Notes: generated by a model not told the origin, from the sequence alone. A DNA stretch of 64,000 bases from ZC4RG30 sp963777735 (GCA_963777735.1 CAVZRQ010000008.1:868001-932000), one strand, 5' to 3'; positions 45,207 to 55,587 are shown, counted from the stretch's first letter. Made by a program: numbers and translations.

Positions 45207-46652
45207 TCAAGAGCGCGTTCTGATCTCGACGAACATCGCGCCGAGCACGCGGATTGCCGCCTCGGTGCGCGTGGTGAACGGATAGCCGCAGTTGAGTCGC
45301 AGGCAATTGCTGTAGCGCCCCGATACCGAGAACATCACGCCCGGCACATAGTCGGCGCCGCGCCGGTTAGCCTCCTCGTGCAGGGCCAGCGTGTCGATCG
45401 AACCCGGCAACTCCACCCACAGCACGAAACCACCCTGCGGCCGCGACAGGCGCGTACCGGCCGGAAAATGTTCCTGCACAGCCAGGGAAGTCTGTGCCAC
45501 CTGTGTCGCGAAGCGCTGCTGCAGCAGGCGCAGATGGCGCGGATAGCGGCCGCGCGACAGGTAATCCTGCAGCATCAATTGCTGCGGCAATGCCGTGGCA
45601 TAAGAAAGCCGGTGCTTGGCCACCCGCAGCAGATCCCGATAGCGGCCGGGTGCCACAAAACCGATGCGCGCTCCGGGCGCCAGCGATTTGGAGAAGGAAG
45701 AACACAGCAGCACGCGACCGTCCGTGTCGAAGGATTTGCAGGTAACCGGGCGCCCTCCGCGAAAGGCGAGGTCGCCATACACATCGTCTTCGATCAGCGC
45801 GATGTCTGCAGTCCTGCACAGCCGCACGAGCTCACGCTTGCTGGCCTCGGGCATCAGCGAGCCGGTGGGATTCGAGAAGTTCGGCGTCACGGCGCAGGCG
45901 CGCACTTCACGACCGGCACGGCTCTCCAGCAACTCGCGGAGCGCGGGGACAGACATGCCATCCCGCGGATGGGCGGGAATTTCCAGCACTTTCACACCCA
46001 GGCTCTCGGCAATCTGCAGAAAGCCGAAATAGGTCGGCGATTCGACAGCGATGGTTTCTCCTGGCTGCACCACCACCTGCACGGCCAAGCGCAGGGCTTC
46101 CATGCAGCCATTGGTCACGATCAGTTCCGCCGCATCCAGCGCCACGCCGCCGTGTGCGTAATGGCTTGCGATCTGTTCGCGAAGGCCGGAGCTTCCACCC
46201 ATCGCAACGGGATAGGACACCAGCACATCCGGTTCCCGCCGCATCACATCACGCAGGCTCACGCGCAGCGCCGCCTGCGGAAACAAGGCGGGATCCGGCA
46301 CTGCCTGACCGAGCCTCACCACCGAGGGCGAAAGGCTCATGTCGGCCAATCGCTTGAGCATCGCGGCCGCACCTACCAACCGTGCACGACGCGGCAACTC
46401 CACCGCCGCAGGTTCCGGCAGCGGCTTGCGCCGTCGCGCCACGAAGTAGCCGGATTTCGGCCGCGCCTCGATCAGGCCCTGCTCTTCCAGATGCCGCAGA
46501 GTGGCCACCGCCGTGGTGATGCTGACGCCGCGCTGCACCGCCAGCCGCCGGACAGAGGGCACGCGCTGTGCCGGTTTGAGACTTCCCGTATCGATCTGGC
46601 CGGCAAGCTCCGTGGCCAGAGACTGGTAAAGCGGTAATCCGGAGTCACTCAT
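45207..46652 (-). CDS. MocR-type regulator (GntR wHTH fused to a PLP aminotransferase fold)
   Basis: The ATG at 46652 gives 481 residues: a GntR winged helix (about 1-75; VPSVRRLAVQRGVSITTAVA, LEEQGLIEARPKSGYFV) and a class I aminotransferase-like domain (about 110-470) with PNFSNPTGSLMPEASKRELV, IEDDVYGDLAF and the PLP lysine in SSFSKSLAPGARIGFV. MocR proteins bind PLP and an amino acid or related ligand. It is intact and divergent from the LysE exporter, which it most likely controls from the 63-nt shared region. Confidence 0.9.
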   Translation of the reverse strand: MSDSGLPLYQSLATELAGQIDTGSLKPAQRVPSVRRLAVQRGVSITTAVATLRHLEEQGLIEARPKSGYFVARRRKPLPEPAAVELPRRARLVGAAAMLKRLADMSLSPSVVRLGQAVPDPALFPQAALRVSLRDVMRREPDVLVSYPVAMGGSSGLREQIASHYAHGGVALDAAELIVTNGCMEALRLAVQVVVQPGETIAVESPTYFGFLQIAESLGVKVLEIPAHPRDGMSVPALRELLESRAGREVRACAVTPNFSNPTGSLMPEASKRELVRLCRTADIALIEDDVYGDLAFRGGRPVTCKSFDTDGRVLLCSSFSKSLAPGARIGFVAPGRYRDLLRVAKHRLSYATALPQQLMLQDYLSRGRYPRHLRLLQQRFATQVAQTSLAVQEHFPAGTRLSRPQGGFVLWVELPGSIDTLALHEEANRRGADYVPGVMFSVSGRYSNCLRLNCGYPFTTRTEAAIRVLGAMFVEIRTRS

Positions 46653-46715
46653 GGGCAAACTGTACCCTATCAATCTTCCGGTTTGTGTATCTGTACTGAT
46701 CGCGGGCAGGAATGC

Positions 46716-47351
46716 ATGCTGCGGGGCATGTCGCTGAATCTCACCATCGGTCCGCTGGCGCTGTTTGCGCTGGTGGCATCGATCACGCCCGGCCCCAACA
46801 ATTTCCTGCTGATGCGCTCGGGTGCCCGCTTTGGCGTGCGCGGGTCCACGGCTCCGATGCTGGGCATCCAGAGCGGCATGGTCGGACTGCTGCTGCTCTC
46901 TTACCTGGGTGTCGGCGCCCTGCTGCTGGCCTGGCCCATCGCCATGACGGTGCTGCGCTGGGCCTGCTTTGCCTATCTGCTGTGGCTGGCATCGGTGATC
47001 CTGCGTGATGCGCACAGCGAGGCCAGCACGGCAACTGCAGCAGGAAATGCAGCCGAATCAGCCCGGCCGCTGACCTGGTTCCAGGCCTTCGCCTTCCAGC
47101 TGATCAATCCCAAGGCCTGGATGATGTCGGTCACCTCCGTGAGTGCTTTCTTTGGCGGCGTTGCGCCGACCGTGCTGGATCTTGCGGTGACGATCCTGAT
47201 CTGCGTGGCCATCGGCAGCAACAGCATGCTGGTCTGGACCATCTGGGGCGCCACCATCGATCGCCTGCTTACCCAGCCGCGCGCACGGCAGCTGTTTGGT
47301 TACAGCATGGCGGCGCTGGTGGTGATCACCGCGTTCTGGATGCTGCTCTAG
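46716..47351 (+). CDS. LysE/RhtB family amino-acid exporter
   Basis: The product (211 residues from the ATG at 46716, which has AGGA 4 nt upstream; the ATG at 46728 is an alternative) has six hydrophobic segments and the LysE/RhtB signature near the N-terminus (ITPGPNNFLLMRSG). QLINPKAWMM and a C-terminal helix end the protein. Substrate unknown, likely a neutral amino acid or derivative. It is intact. The divergent MocR gene suggests induction by the exported compound. Its TAG overlaps the stop of the convergent membrane-protein gene. Confidence 0.9.
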   Translation: MLRGMSLNLTIGPLALFALVASITPGPNNFLLMRSGARFGVRGSTAPMLGIQSGMVGLLLLSYLGVGALLLAWPIAMTVLRWACFAYLLWLASVILRDAHSEASTATAAGNAAESARPLTWFQAFAFQLINPKAWMMSVTSVSAFFGGVAPTVLDLAVTILICVAIGSNSMLVWTIWGATIDRLLTQPRARQLFGYSMAALVVITAFWMLL

Positions 47352-48140
47352 GTTCCACGCGACGCTGCCCTGAAAGTCACCACCGAGACGGCGCCTGCAT
47401 AGACCATCGGCACGGCCAGCACCAGCGCGATCAGCCAGCGCGAAAATGCGAGACCGCCAGGGGTGGGGTTGATGCCCTGCCCTGCGAGGTTCATGACCAT
47501 GCTGATCAGGATGCTGGCAAGCAAGGCAAAAACCAGCACGCCGGCGAGCAACGCAGCCACCACGCCCGCGAATTCCAGCCAGCGGCCACGTACCAGCTCA
47601 ATGCCGTGCTTCAAGGCCGCCCCGGGATGAGCACTGCCCGCGATCAATGCCGGCCACGCCGGCAAGGCATACACCAGCAGCGCCATCGCGCCGGCGGTCA
47701 GCAGCAGGGCCGTGGTATCGAAGCCACGCAAGGCGGTGACGACGATGGCCGGGACGAAGGGCATCGTCCAGATCACCAGCAGCACCAGCACATAGGGCAC
47801 ATCACCCGCTGCGGCGCGCAGGGATTGCAGCACCTGCGGGCGTTCGCCTGCCGCCAGGGCGAGCTGCTGGCGCAGCATGGCGCCATAGCAGATGAGCGTC
47901 AGGATCGGTGCTGGCAATCAGCACCCCCCACCACTCGCGACTATGCAGATATCCATGCGCTTCGCCATTGACCACAGCCTCGGCGCTGGGTGTGGCGCTG
48001 GCCGCGACAGCCACCACGGCAAGCGGCAGACACACGGGCAGGCAGACCTGAAATAATGGCCAGGCTGTTCCCAGCACCTCGCGCACGTCTATCCGAGTGC
48101 GCCGGCCGGCACGAAATTCCGAAGGTTCAGGCGTGGACAA
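47348..48140 (-). CDS. Polytopic membrane protein of unknown function (one +1 frame break)
   Basis: A TTG at 48140 with GGAGGG 5-6 nt upstream is the best start; no ATG fits. The product (about 263 residues after removing one extra base near 47921) has six or so hydrophobic helices, among them WPLFQVCLPVCLPLAVVAVA, PYVLVLLVIWTMPFVPAIVV, LLLTAGAMALLVYALPAW and a long one around LLAGVLVFALLASILISMVM. It resembles uncharacterised inner-membrane proteins of the BPSS1780/DUF2189 type, without certainty. The start overlaps the divergent prmC start by 8 nt. Confidence 0.68.
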
Positions 48141-49006
48141 TGATCCCTCCAGCGCGGCCGATGCGGCGCGCGCGCGCAATGTAGCAGACGCACCCCGCGT
48201 TGCCGATCTGCTGGCCGAAGCCGCGCAGCTTGGCTTGGCGCCGCTCGATGCGCAGCTGCTGCTGCAGCGCCTTTCCGGGCAATCGCGCGCGCAGCAGCTC
48301 GCCTTCGATGAGGCCCCCGTGGATGCCGACACCACCGCGCTGTTTCGCGCCGCCGCCGCGCGCCGCGCTGCGGGCGAGCCGCTGGCCTACATCACGGGCA
48401 TCCGCGAATTCTGGTCGCTGCCGCTGGTGGTGACGCCGGCAGTGCTCATTCCGCGCCCGGAAACCGAACTGCTGGTGGAACTGTGCCTCGACCGGCTCGA
48501 TGCCACGCCGCGGCTGGTGGCAGACCTTGGCACTGGCTCCGGCGCCATTGCGCTGGCCCTGGCCAGAGAACGGGCCGAATGGATGCTGATCGGCACCGAT
48601 GCTTCCCTGGCTGCGCTGGAAATTGCCGCGATCAATCGTGAACGGCTGGGCATCCAGAATCTGGCCCTGCGAGCCGGCAGCTGGTGCGCGGCGCTGCCGG
48701 CCGAGCCATTCGACGCCCTGGTCAGCAATCCGCCCTACATCGCGCCCGGCCACCCCGCCCTGCAGGCGCTGGCACATGAGCCGCAGTCCGCGCTGACCGC
48801 AGAGGCGGAAGGCTATGCAGACCTGTTCCACATCGCCGCCGCCGCCCGCGCGCATCTCAAGCCCGGTGGACTGCTGCTGCTGGAACACGGTGCGGATCAG
48901 GCAAGGTTGCTGCAGGAGAAGCTCCGTTTCACTGGGCTATGCAGACATTGCCTGCCACCAGGATCTCGCAGGGCTCGACCGCGTTACTGCGGCAATCTGG
49001 CCCTGA
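48133..49006 (+). CDS. prmC: Release factor glutamine methyltransferase PrmC (one +1 frame break)
   Basis: PrmC methylates the GGQ glutamine of RF1 and RF2. The GTG at 48133 has GAAGG 7 nt upstream. The product shows a helical N-terminal domain, EFWSLPLVVTPAVLIPRPET, the SAM motif VADLGTGSGAIALALA, and the substrate motif NPPY in LVSNPPYIAPG. One extra G near 48930 breaks the frame before the last 26 codons (GYADIACHQDLAGLDRVTAA); corrected length is 290 residues. Confidence 0.92.
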
Positions 49007-49065
49007 ATCGCAACAAGCGGTAGTGTTGCGCCCCATTTCTGTTTTCCCACCAAACAAGGTCAATC

Positions 49066-49560
49066 ATGGTCCGTTTCGAAACTTCGCTGGGCGCCTTCAC
49101 GCTGGAACTCGATGCCGAAAAGGCTCCGGTCTCGGTCGAGAACTTTCTTTCCTATGTCGATGATGGCTTCTTCGACGGTCTGATTTTCCACCGCGTGATT
49201 CCCGGCTTCATGATCCAGGGCGGCGGCATGCTGCCGGACATGAGCCAGAAGAAGAACAAGTCGCCGATCAAGAACGAAGCGGCCAATGGCCTCAAGAACG
49301 ATCGCGGCACCATTGCCATGGCGCGCACCAACGAGATCAACAGCGCCACCTCGCAGTTCTTCATCAACCTCAGCGACAATGAATTCCTGAACCACTCCCC
49401 CGGCAACTACGGCTATGCCGTGTTCGGCAAGGTGGTGGATGGCATCGAAACCATCGACCTCATCGCCAAGGAACGCACCACCCGCCGCAAGGGCCATGAC
49501 GACGTGCCAGCCACGGATGTCGTGATCACCTCTGCCAAGCGCGTCGAAGCAGGCAAGTAG
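49066..49560 (+). CDS. ppiB: Cyclophilin-type peptidyl-prolyl cis-trans isomerase
   Basis: The 164-residue product has no signal peptide, so it is the cytoplasmic form. Cyclophilin landmarks are FHRVIPGFMIQGGG, then MARTNEINSATSQFFINLSD and YAVFGKVVDGIETID. It is intact, 59 nt after prmC. PpiB catalyses proline isomerisation during folding. Confidence 0.94.
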   Translation: MVRFETSLGAFTLELDAEKAPVSVENFLSYVDDGFFDGLIFHRVIPGFMIQGGGMLPDMSQKKNKSPIKNEAANGLKNDRGTIAMARTNEINSATSQFFINLSDNEFLNHSPGNYGYAVFGKVVDGIETIDLIAKERTTRRKGHDDVPATDVVITSAKRVEAGK

Positions 49561-49582
49561 TACGGCGGACGAAAGCCTTCGC

Positions 49583-50305
49583 GTGAGCCGCAGACGCGAA
49601 TTGTTCCGGCGACTATGGCGACTTCTGGCGCTCACGGTCGTCGGTGCGATGCTGCTGTCGATCCTCGCGGTGGCGGTGCTGCGCTTCATCGACCCGTGGA
49701 CCAGCGCCGTGATCGTGAACGCGCGCTTCGAATCGTGGTTCGATGACGATCCAAAGCCCTGGCGCCTGCAGCGCGAATGGCGCGATTACAAGCAGATTTC
49801 ACCGCAGCTGGCGCTGGCCGTGGTGGCTGCCGAAGACCAGCTCTTTCCCGAGCACAACGGCTTCGACTTCAAGCAGATCCAGAAAGCCATGGACGATGCC
49901 GAACGGGGTGGTCGCTCACGCGGCGCCAGCACCATCACGCAGCAGGTGGCCAAGAACCTGTTCCTGTGGAATGGCCGCAGCTATGTGCGCAAGGGGCTCG
50001 AGGTCTGGTTCACGCTGCTGATCGAAGTGATCTGGTCGAAGCAGCGCATCCTCGAGGTCTACCTCAACATCGCCGAATTCGGGCGCGGCATCTATGGCGC
50101 GGAAGCCGCAGCGCAGGCCTATTTCAAGAAGCCTGCCCGAAACCTTGGTCGTGCCGAAGCAGCGCGCCTGGCGGCAGTTCTGCCAAGCCCGAGGCGCTAT
50201 CGCGTGCTGAATCCCGGCCGCTATGTGCAGCAGCGGCAGCGCCAGATCGAGGCGCAGATGGCGGCGCTCGGTGGCACGGCGTATCTCGCGCCGCTCAACC
50301 GTTGA
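49583..50305 (+). CDS. mtgA: Monofunctional biosynthetic peptidoglycan glycosyltransferase
   Basis: MtgA polymerises lipid II into glycan strands (GT51). The 240-residue product has one N-terminal membrane helix (LLALTVVGAMLLSILAVAVL), the catalytic Glu segment VVAAEDQLFPEHNGFDF, RGASTITQQVAKNLFLW and ILEVYLNIAEFGRGIYGAEA. No transpeptidase domain. It is intact, 22 nt after ppiB, and convergent with hslO. Confidence 0.95.
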   Translation: MSRRRELFRRLWRLLALTVVGAMLLSILAVAVLRFIDPWTSAVIVNARFESWFDDDPKPWRLQREWRDYKQISPQLALAVVAAEDQLFPEHNGFDFKQIQKAMDDAERGGRSRGASTITQQVAKNLFLWNGRSYVRKGLEVWFTLLIEVIWSKQRILEVYLNIAEFGRGIYGAEAAAQAYFKKPARNLGRAEAARLAAVLPSPRRYRVLNPGRYVQQRQRQIEAQMAALGGTAYLAPLNR

Positions 50306-50306
50306 G

Positions 50307-51211
50307 TCAGTTCAACTGCGGTGAAGCACCCGCAGCACCGGCCACGAACAGCTGCGCCGCATCCACGGCATCGAAACGGTAAGGCTTCTGGCAGAACTCG
50401 CAGGTCACCGTCACGGCACCCTGCTCGGCCACGATCGAATCGACCTCTGCCTTGCCAACACTCTGCAACATCGACGCCACGCGCTCCCGGCTGCAGCGAC
50501 ACGCGAAGTGCACGGACTCCCCATCGAACAGCCGCAGGTCGCGGTTGCCGAACAGCTTGCGCAGCAGCTCTTCGGCATTCCATGCCAGCAGCTCTTCCGG
50601 CTGCAGGGTGGCCAGCAATGCGATGCGCTTCTTCCCAGACATCCTGCAGGCCGGCGGCCTCGCCTTCGCCGAGCTGGCCCGGCGCGGGCAGCTTCTGCAG
50701 CATCAGACCCGCCGCGTGTTCGGTGTTCGCCGCGAGCACGATGGCCGTGGGCAGCTGTTCCGACACGGCGAAGTAGTTTTCAAGGCTGGCAGAAAGCGCG
50801 TGGCCTTCCAGCGGCACCACGCCCTGCCAGGGCGCGATGCCATCGCCCTGTTCGACACTCACCACGAGGCGCCCGCCCCCGATCAGATCCTGGAAGCCAT
50901 CGCCCGTAGCGGTGGATGTGGCATCCACATGCGCGAAGCCGCGCAGGGAACGCGAGTCGGTGGCCTGCGCCACGAGCATGCTGACCCTGCCCTTGCCCCC
51001 GGCCAGCTGCAACGTGAGTGAACCCTTGAATTTCAGCGACGCGGCGAACAGCCCGGCCGCCGCGAGTGATTCGCCCAGCAGGCTCATCACCGGCGCAGGC
51101 AGCGTTCTGGTGCTCGCGCGCCTCGAGCCAGGACTTCGACAGCCGCACCCAATGACCGCGAACCGGCGCATCCTCGAACAGGAAGCGCCGCAGGCGATCG
51201 TCATCGTTCAC
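50307..51211 (-). CDS. hslO: Redox-activated holdase chaperone Hsp33 (two +1 frame breaks)
   Basis: Hsp33 is switched on by oxidative stress. The GTG at 51211 overlaps the gatB stop (GTGA) and begins MNDDDRLRRFLFEDAPVRGH. The core domain has SLLGESLAAAGLFAASLKFK and SVEQGDGIAPWQGVVPLEGH; the C-terminal zinc switch shows CRC (CRCSRERV) and CEFC. Extra bases near 51114 and 50638 break the frame; the corrected product is 300 residues. Confidence 0.92.
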
Positions 51212-52659
51212 GGCGCCAGCTTCTTCTTCAGCAGGTCGTTGAGCAGTGCCGGGTTGGCCTTGCCGTCGGTGGCCTTCATGGCCTGGCCCACGAAGAAGCC
51301 GAAGAGTTTGTCCTTGCCGGAGCGGAAATCCGCAAGCTGCTTCGGGTTGGCGGCCATGATGGCGTCGATCACTTTCTCGATGGCGCCACTGTCGGTGATC
51401 TGCTTCAGCCCGCGCGCCTCGATGACGGTATCCGCATCGGAAGCATCGGCCCACATCACCTCGAACACTTCCTTGGCGAGCTTGCCGGAGATGGTGTTGT
51501 CGACAATGCGCTGCAGCAGGCCACCGAGCTGCGCCGCCGTGAGGCGGCTGGCCGAGACGTCGAGCCCGTCCTTGTTGAGGAAGGCGGAGTAATCGCCCAT
51601 CACCCAGTTGGCGGCGAGCTTGCTGTCGGACGGCACGGCTGCGGCCACGGCCTCATAGAACGCCGCCATCTCGCGGCTGGCAGTGAGCACCTGCGCGTCG
51701 TAGGGCGACAAGCCGTACTGCGAGGCGAAGCGTTCCGCCTTCTGGTCCGGCAGCTCCGGCAGCTTCGCGCGCAGCGATTCGATGTAGGCCGGATCGATGA
51801 CCACCGGCAGCAGATCCGGGTCGGGGAAGTAGCGATAGTCGTTCGCTTCTTCCTTCGAACGCATCGAACGGGTTTCGTCCTTGTCGGAGTCGTAGAGGCG
51901 CGTCTCCTGCACCACCTTGCCGCCGCCTTCGAGGATCTCGATCTGGCGTTCCACCTCGAGGTTGATGGCCTTCTCGACGTAGCGGAAGGAGTTCAGGTTC
52001 TTGAGTTCCGCTCGCGTGCCGAGCTTCTCCGCGCCTTTGCGCCGCACCGAAACGTTGGCATCGCAGCGGAACGAACCTTCCTGCATGTTGCCATCGCAGA
52101 TGCCGAGGTAGCGCACCAGCGTGTGCATCTTCTTCATGTAGGCGATGGCTTCCTTCGCCGAACGCATGTCGGGCTCGGACACGATCTCGATCAGCGGCGT
52201 GCCGGCGCGGTTGAGGTCGATGGCCGAAACGCCCACGCCTTCATGCATCGACTTGCCGGCGTCTTCTTCCAGATGCGCCCGCGTGATGCCCACGCGCTTC
52301 ACGCTGCCGTCTTCCTGCATCACATCGAGGTGGCCCTTCGCGACGATGGGCAGCTCGTACTGGCTGATCTGGTAGCCCTTCGGCAGATCGGGATAGAAGT
52401 AGTTCTTGCGGGCGAACACCGACTTCGGCGCGATGGCCGCACCGACCGCGAGGCCGAACTGCACCGCCATGCGCACGGCTTCGCCGTTGAGCACCGGCAG
52501 CACGCCGGGATACCCGAGGTCCACGAGGTCGGCCTGGGTGTTCGGCTCGGCGCCGTAGGCCGTGGGCGAGCCGGAGAAGATCTTGGTCTTCGTGGCGAGC
52601 TGGGCGTGGATCTCCAGCCCGATGACGGTTTCCCATTCCATGTGCGTGCCTTCACTCAT
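51208..52659 (-). CDS. gatB: Asp-tRNA(Asn)/Glu-tRNA(Gln) amidotransferase subunit B
   Basis: GatB is the tRNA-binding and kinase-like subunit of the amidotransferase that corrects Glu-tRNA(Gln) or Asp-tRNA(Asn). The 483-residue product has WETVIGLEIHAQLATKTKIF, FYPDLPKGYQISQYELPI, MQEGSFRCDANVSVR and the DPDLLPV strand, then the C-terminal YqeY-like helical domain. It is intact. gatB, gatA and gatC overlap in the order C-A-B. Confidence 0.97.
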   Translation of the reverse strand: MSEGTHMEWETVIGLEIHAQLATKTKIFSGSPTAYGAEPNTQADLVDLGYPGVLPVLNGEAVRMAVQFGLAVGAAIAPKSVFARKNYFYPDLPKGYQISQYELPIVAKGHLDVMQEDGSVKRVGITRAHLEEDAGKSMHEGVGVSAIDLNRAGTPLIEIVSEPDMRSAKEAIAYMKKMHTLVRYLGICDGNMQEGSFRCDANVSVRRKGAEKLGTRAELKNLNSFRYVEKAINLEVERQIEILEGGGKVVQETRLYDSDKDETRSMRSKEEANDYRYFPDPDLLPVVIDPAYIESLRAKLPELPDQKAERFASQYGLSPYDAQVLTASREMAAFYEAVAAAVPSDSKLAANWVMGDYSAFLNKDGLDVSASRLTAAQLGGLLQRIVDNTISGKLAKEVFEVMWADASDADTVIEARGLKQITDSGAIEKVIDAIMAANPKQLADFRSGKDKLFGFFVGQAMKATDGKANPALLNDLLKKKLAP

Positions 52660-54126
52660 GGCGCAAACCCCGCGGCATAACCCGCCGGCGCCCGGAGGTG
52701 GAAGTCCGTTTCCTGCTGGAAGCGGTGCGCGGCATTCAGCAGCTTGGCTTCGCCGAAATGCGGCCCGATGAGCTGCACGCCTACCGGCAGGCCATTGGCA
52801 AACCCGGCCGGGATGGACATGGCCGGCAGACCGGCGAGGTTCGCACCGATGGTGTAGATGTCGTTCAGGTACATGGTGATCGGATCACTGGTTTTGTCGC
52901 CCAGGGGGAAAGCCACCGTGGGTGTGGTGGGCCCGAGCAGCAGATCCACCTCGCGGAAGGCGCGCAGGAAATCGCTGTTGATCAGCGCCCGCACTTTCTG
53001 CGCCTTGATGTAATAGGCATCGTAGTAGCCGGCCGAAAGCACATAGGTGCCGGTCATGATGCGACGCTTCACTTCGGCACCGAAGCCTTCGGCCCGCGAA
53101 CGCTTGTAGAGATCGGCCAGATCTTTCGGGTTTTCGCAGCGATGGCCGAAACGCACGCCATCGAAGCGCGCCAGGTTCGACGAGCACTCGGCCGGGGCCA
53201 CCACATAATAAGTAGGCACCGACAGCGGCAGGCTCGGCAGGCTGACTTCCTTCACCACCGCACCGAGCTTCGTGAGCACGGCCAGCGCCTCACGCACCGG
53301 CTTCTCGACTTCCGGCGCCAGACCTGCGCCAAAGAACTCCTTCAGGATGCCGATCTTCATGCCGGTGAGCGGCGCATTGAGCGTGGCGCTGTAATCGGGC
53401 ACGGGGACATCGACGCTGGTGGAATCGCGCGGATCAAACCCGGCCATGGCCTGCAGGGTCAGGGCCGAATCTTCGGCCGTGATGGTGATCACACCGGCCT
53501 GGTCGAGGCTCGAGGCGAACGCGATCATGCCGTAGCGCGACACGCGGCCGTAGGTGGGCTTGATGCCGGTAACGCCACACAGCGCCGCCGGCTGGCGGAT
53601 GGAGCCGCCGGTGTCCGTTGCGGTGGCCAGCGGCGCCAGGCGTGCCGCCACGGCCGCAGCCGAACCACCCGATGAACCACCCGGCACGCGCTTCAGATCC
53701 CAGGGGTTCTTCACGGCGCCGAAGTGGCTGGTCTCGTTGGACGAGCCCATGGCGAACTCGTCCATGTTCGCCTTGCCGACCATCACCATGCCGGCCGCCT
53801 TCAGCCGGGTGACCACGGTGGCGTCGTAGGGGGAGACGAAGTTCGACGAGCATCTTCGAACCGCAGGTCGTCAACACGCCCTCGGTGCAGAAGATGTCCT
53901 TGTGGATCATCGGCACGCCAAGCAGTGGCCCGGCCTCGCCCGCCGCCAGTCGCTTATCCGCGACAGCCGCTGCGGCCAGCGCGGATTCGGCGGTGACGCT
54001 GATCAGCGTATTGAGTTCGGGCTGCGACTTCCCGACGCGCGCCAGCGCCTCCCGGGTGAGCTCGACCGACGAGTACTGCTTGCCGGCAAGGCCCGCAGCG
54101 AGGCCGGCCAGAGTTGTGGCGGCCAT
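52656..54126 (-). CDS. gatA: Asp-tRNA(Asn)/Glu-tRNA(Gln) amidotransferase subunit A (one +1 frame break)
   Basis: GatA is the amidase-fold glutaminase subunit. The catalytic Lys lies in VPMIHKDIF (about residue 75), and the Gly/Ser-rich loop with the cis-Ser and nucleophile is VPGGSSGGSAAAVAARLAPL followed by TDTGGSIRQPAALCG. One extra base near 53846 interrupts codon 93 (VEFVSPYDATVV after correction), giving 489 residues. The subunit is essential where no GlnRS/AsnRS bypass exists, so the break is probably an error. Overlaps gatB and gatC. Confidence 0.94.
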
Positions 54127-54416
54127 TACTCAATCACCTTCGGAACGAGGTACAGGCCGGCTTCCACCTGCGGCGCATTGCGCTGGTAGACATCCCGGGC
54201 GTTGCCGGAACTGACCTCATCGGGCCGCAGCCGCTGCACCTGGCCGGTCAGCGGGTGCGCCATGGGTTCGATGTCGCCGGTATCCGCCTGCGCGAGCTCA
54301 CCCACCAGCCCAAGGATGCGGCTGAGCGACTCGGTGTAGACGGGAATCTCTTCGGGCTTGAGCGCCAGGCGCGCAAGACCCGCAATGGTTTCAATCTGAC
54401 TGGGCGTTAGGCTCAT
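54126..54416 (-). CDS. gatC: Asp-tRNA(Asn)/Glu-tRNA(Gln) amidotransferase subunit C
   Basis: GatC is the small clamp subunit that stabilises GatA. The 96-residue product has IETIAGLARLALKPEEIPVY at the N-terminus, the PMAHPLTG segment, RPDEV, and NAPQVEAGLYLVPKVIE at the end. It is intact; the TAA stop overlaps the gatA ATG. It is divergent from mreB across 127 nt. Confidence 0.94.
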   Translation of the reverse strand: MSLTPSQIETIAGLARLALKPEEIPVYTESLSRILGLVGELAQADTGDIEPMAHPLTGQVQRLRPDEVSSGNARDVYQRNAPQVEAGLYLVPKVIE

Positions 54417-54470
54417 GTGATTCAGGCCGCAAACTTCGGAAAAAACAGCTTCAAATGATACACCGTCGCC

Positions 54471-54499
54471 TTGCGATATGTCTGGTGCGTTGTTAGATT
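54471..54499 (+). promoter_or_regulatory. Likely sigma-70 promoter of mreB
   Basis: TTGCGA (54471-54476), 17 nt, TAGATT (54494-54499) lie in the gatC-mreB divergent region. The start predicted near 54507 gives a leader of about 37 nt. Confidence 0.5.
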
Positions 54500-54543
54500 A
54501 GCGCCCGCTTCACTCCCTCTCGCCGGCCAAGGTTTACCTCTCA

Positions 54544-55587
54544 ATGTTCAAGCGCCTGCGCGGCTATTTTTCCAGCGATCTCTCCATTGACCTCGGTACG
54601 GCCAACACGCTGATCTATGTGCGTGGCAAGGGCATCGTGCTCAACGAGCCCTCCGTCGTCGCCGTGCAGGACGAAGTCAATCGCGGCGGCAAGATCATCG
54701 TCGCCGTCGGCGTCGAGGCCAAGATGATGCTGGGTCGCACCCCCGGCCACATCACCGCCGTGCGCCCCATGAAAGATGGCGTCATCGCCGACTTCACCTA
54801 CACCGAGAAGATGCTGCAGCACTTCATCAAGAAGGTGCACGGCGATCGCCTCATGCGCCCCTCGCCCCGGGTGCTGGTCTGCGTGCCCTTCGGTTCCACC
54901 CAGGTCGAGCGTCGCGCCATCCGCGAATCGGCCGAAGGCGCCGGCGCGCGCACCGTCGCCATCGTCAGCGAGCCCATGGCCGCTGCGGTCGGTGCCGGCC
55001 TCCCCACACACGAGGCCCGCGGCTCGATGGTGCTCGACATCGGCGGCGGCACATCCGAAGTCGCCGTGCTCTCGCTCAACGGCATCGTCTACGCCAACTC
55101 CGCGCGCATCGGTGGCGATCGCTTCGACGAAGCCATCATGAACTACGTGCGCCGCAACTACGGCATCCTCATCGGCGAAGCCACGGCCGAGCGCATCAAG
55201 ATCGAAATCGGCTCGGCCTACCCCGGCCAGCAGGTCAAAGAACTCTCCGTGAAGGGCCGCAACCTCTCCGAAGGTGTGCCGCGCAGCTTCACGCTCAACA
55301 GCAACGAAATCCTCGAAGCCCTGCAGGAGCCCCTGCAGGGCATCGTCGGCGCCGTGAAACAGGCGCTCGAACAGACGCCTCCTGAACTCGGCGCAGACGT
55401 TGCCGAACGCGGCATCGTGCTCACCGGCGGTGGCGCGCTGCTGCGCGACATCGACAAACTGCTCATGGAAGAGACCGGCCTGCCCGTCGTCATCTCGGAA
55501 GACCCTCTCACCTGCGTAGCCCGCGGTGGTGGTCGCATCCTCGAGCTGATGGACGAACTGGGCCCCGGACACTTCGGCCTCGAATAA
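54544..55587 (+). CDS. mreB: Rod-shape actin homolog MreB
   Basis: MreB polymers guide side-wall synthesis by the elongasome. The 347-residue product begins with an amphipathic membrane-binding helix (MFKRLRGYF), then the phosphate loop DLGTANTLIYVRGKG, VCVPFGSTQVERRAIRESAE, DIGGGTSEVAVLSLNGIVY and the C-terminal LTGGGALLRDID. It is intact. It heads mreB-C-D-mrdA-rodA-mltB-rlpA-dacC, all closely spaced. Confidence 0.98.
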   Translation: MFKRLRGYFSSDLSIDLGTANTLIYVRGKGIVLNEPSVVAVQDEVNRGGKIIVAVGVEAKMMLGRTPGHITAVRPMKDGVIADFTYTEKMLQHFIKKVHGDRLMRPSPRVLVCVPFGSTQVERRAIRESAEGAGARTVAIVSEPMAAAVGAGLPTHEARGSMVLDIGGGTSEVAVLSLNGIVYANSARIGGDRFDEAIMNYVRRNYGILIGEATAERIKIEIGSAYPGQQVKELSVKGRNLSEGVPRSFTLNSNEILEALQEPLQGIVGAVKQALEQTPPELGADVAERGIVLTGGGALLRDIDKLLMEETGLPVVISEDPLTCVARGGGRILELMDELGPGHFGLE

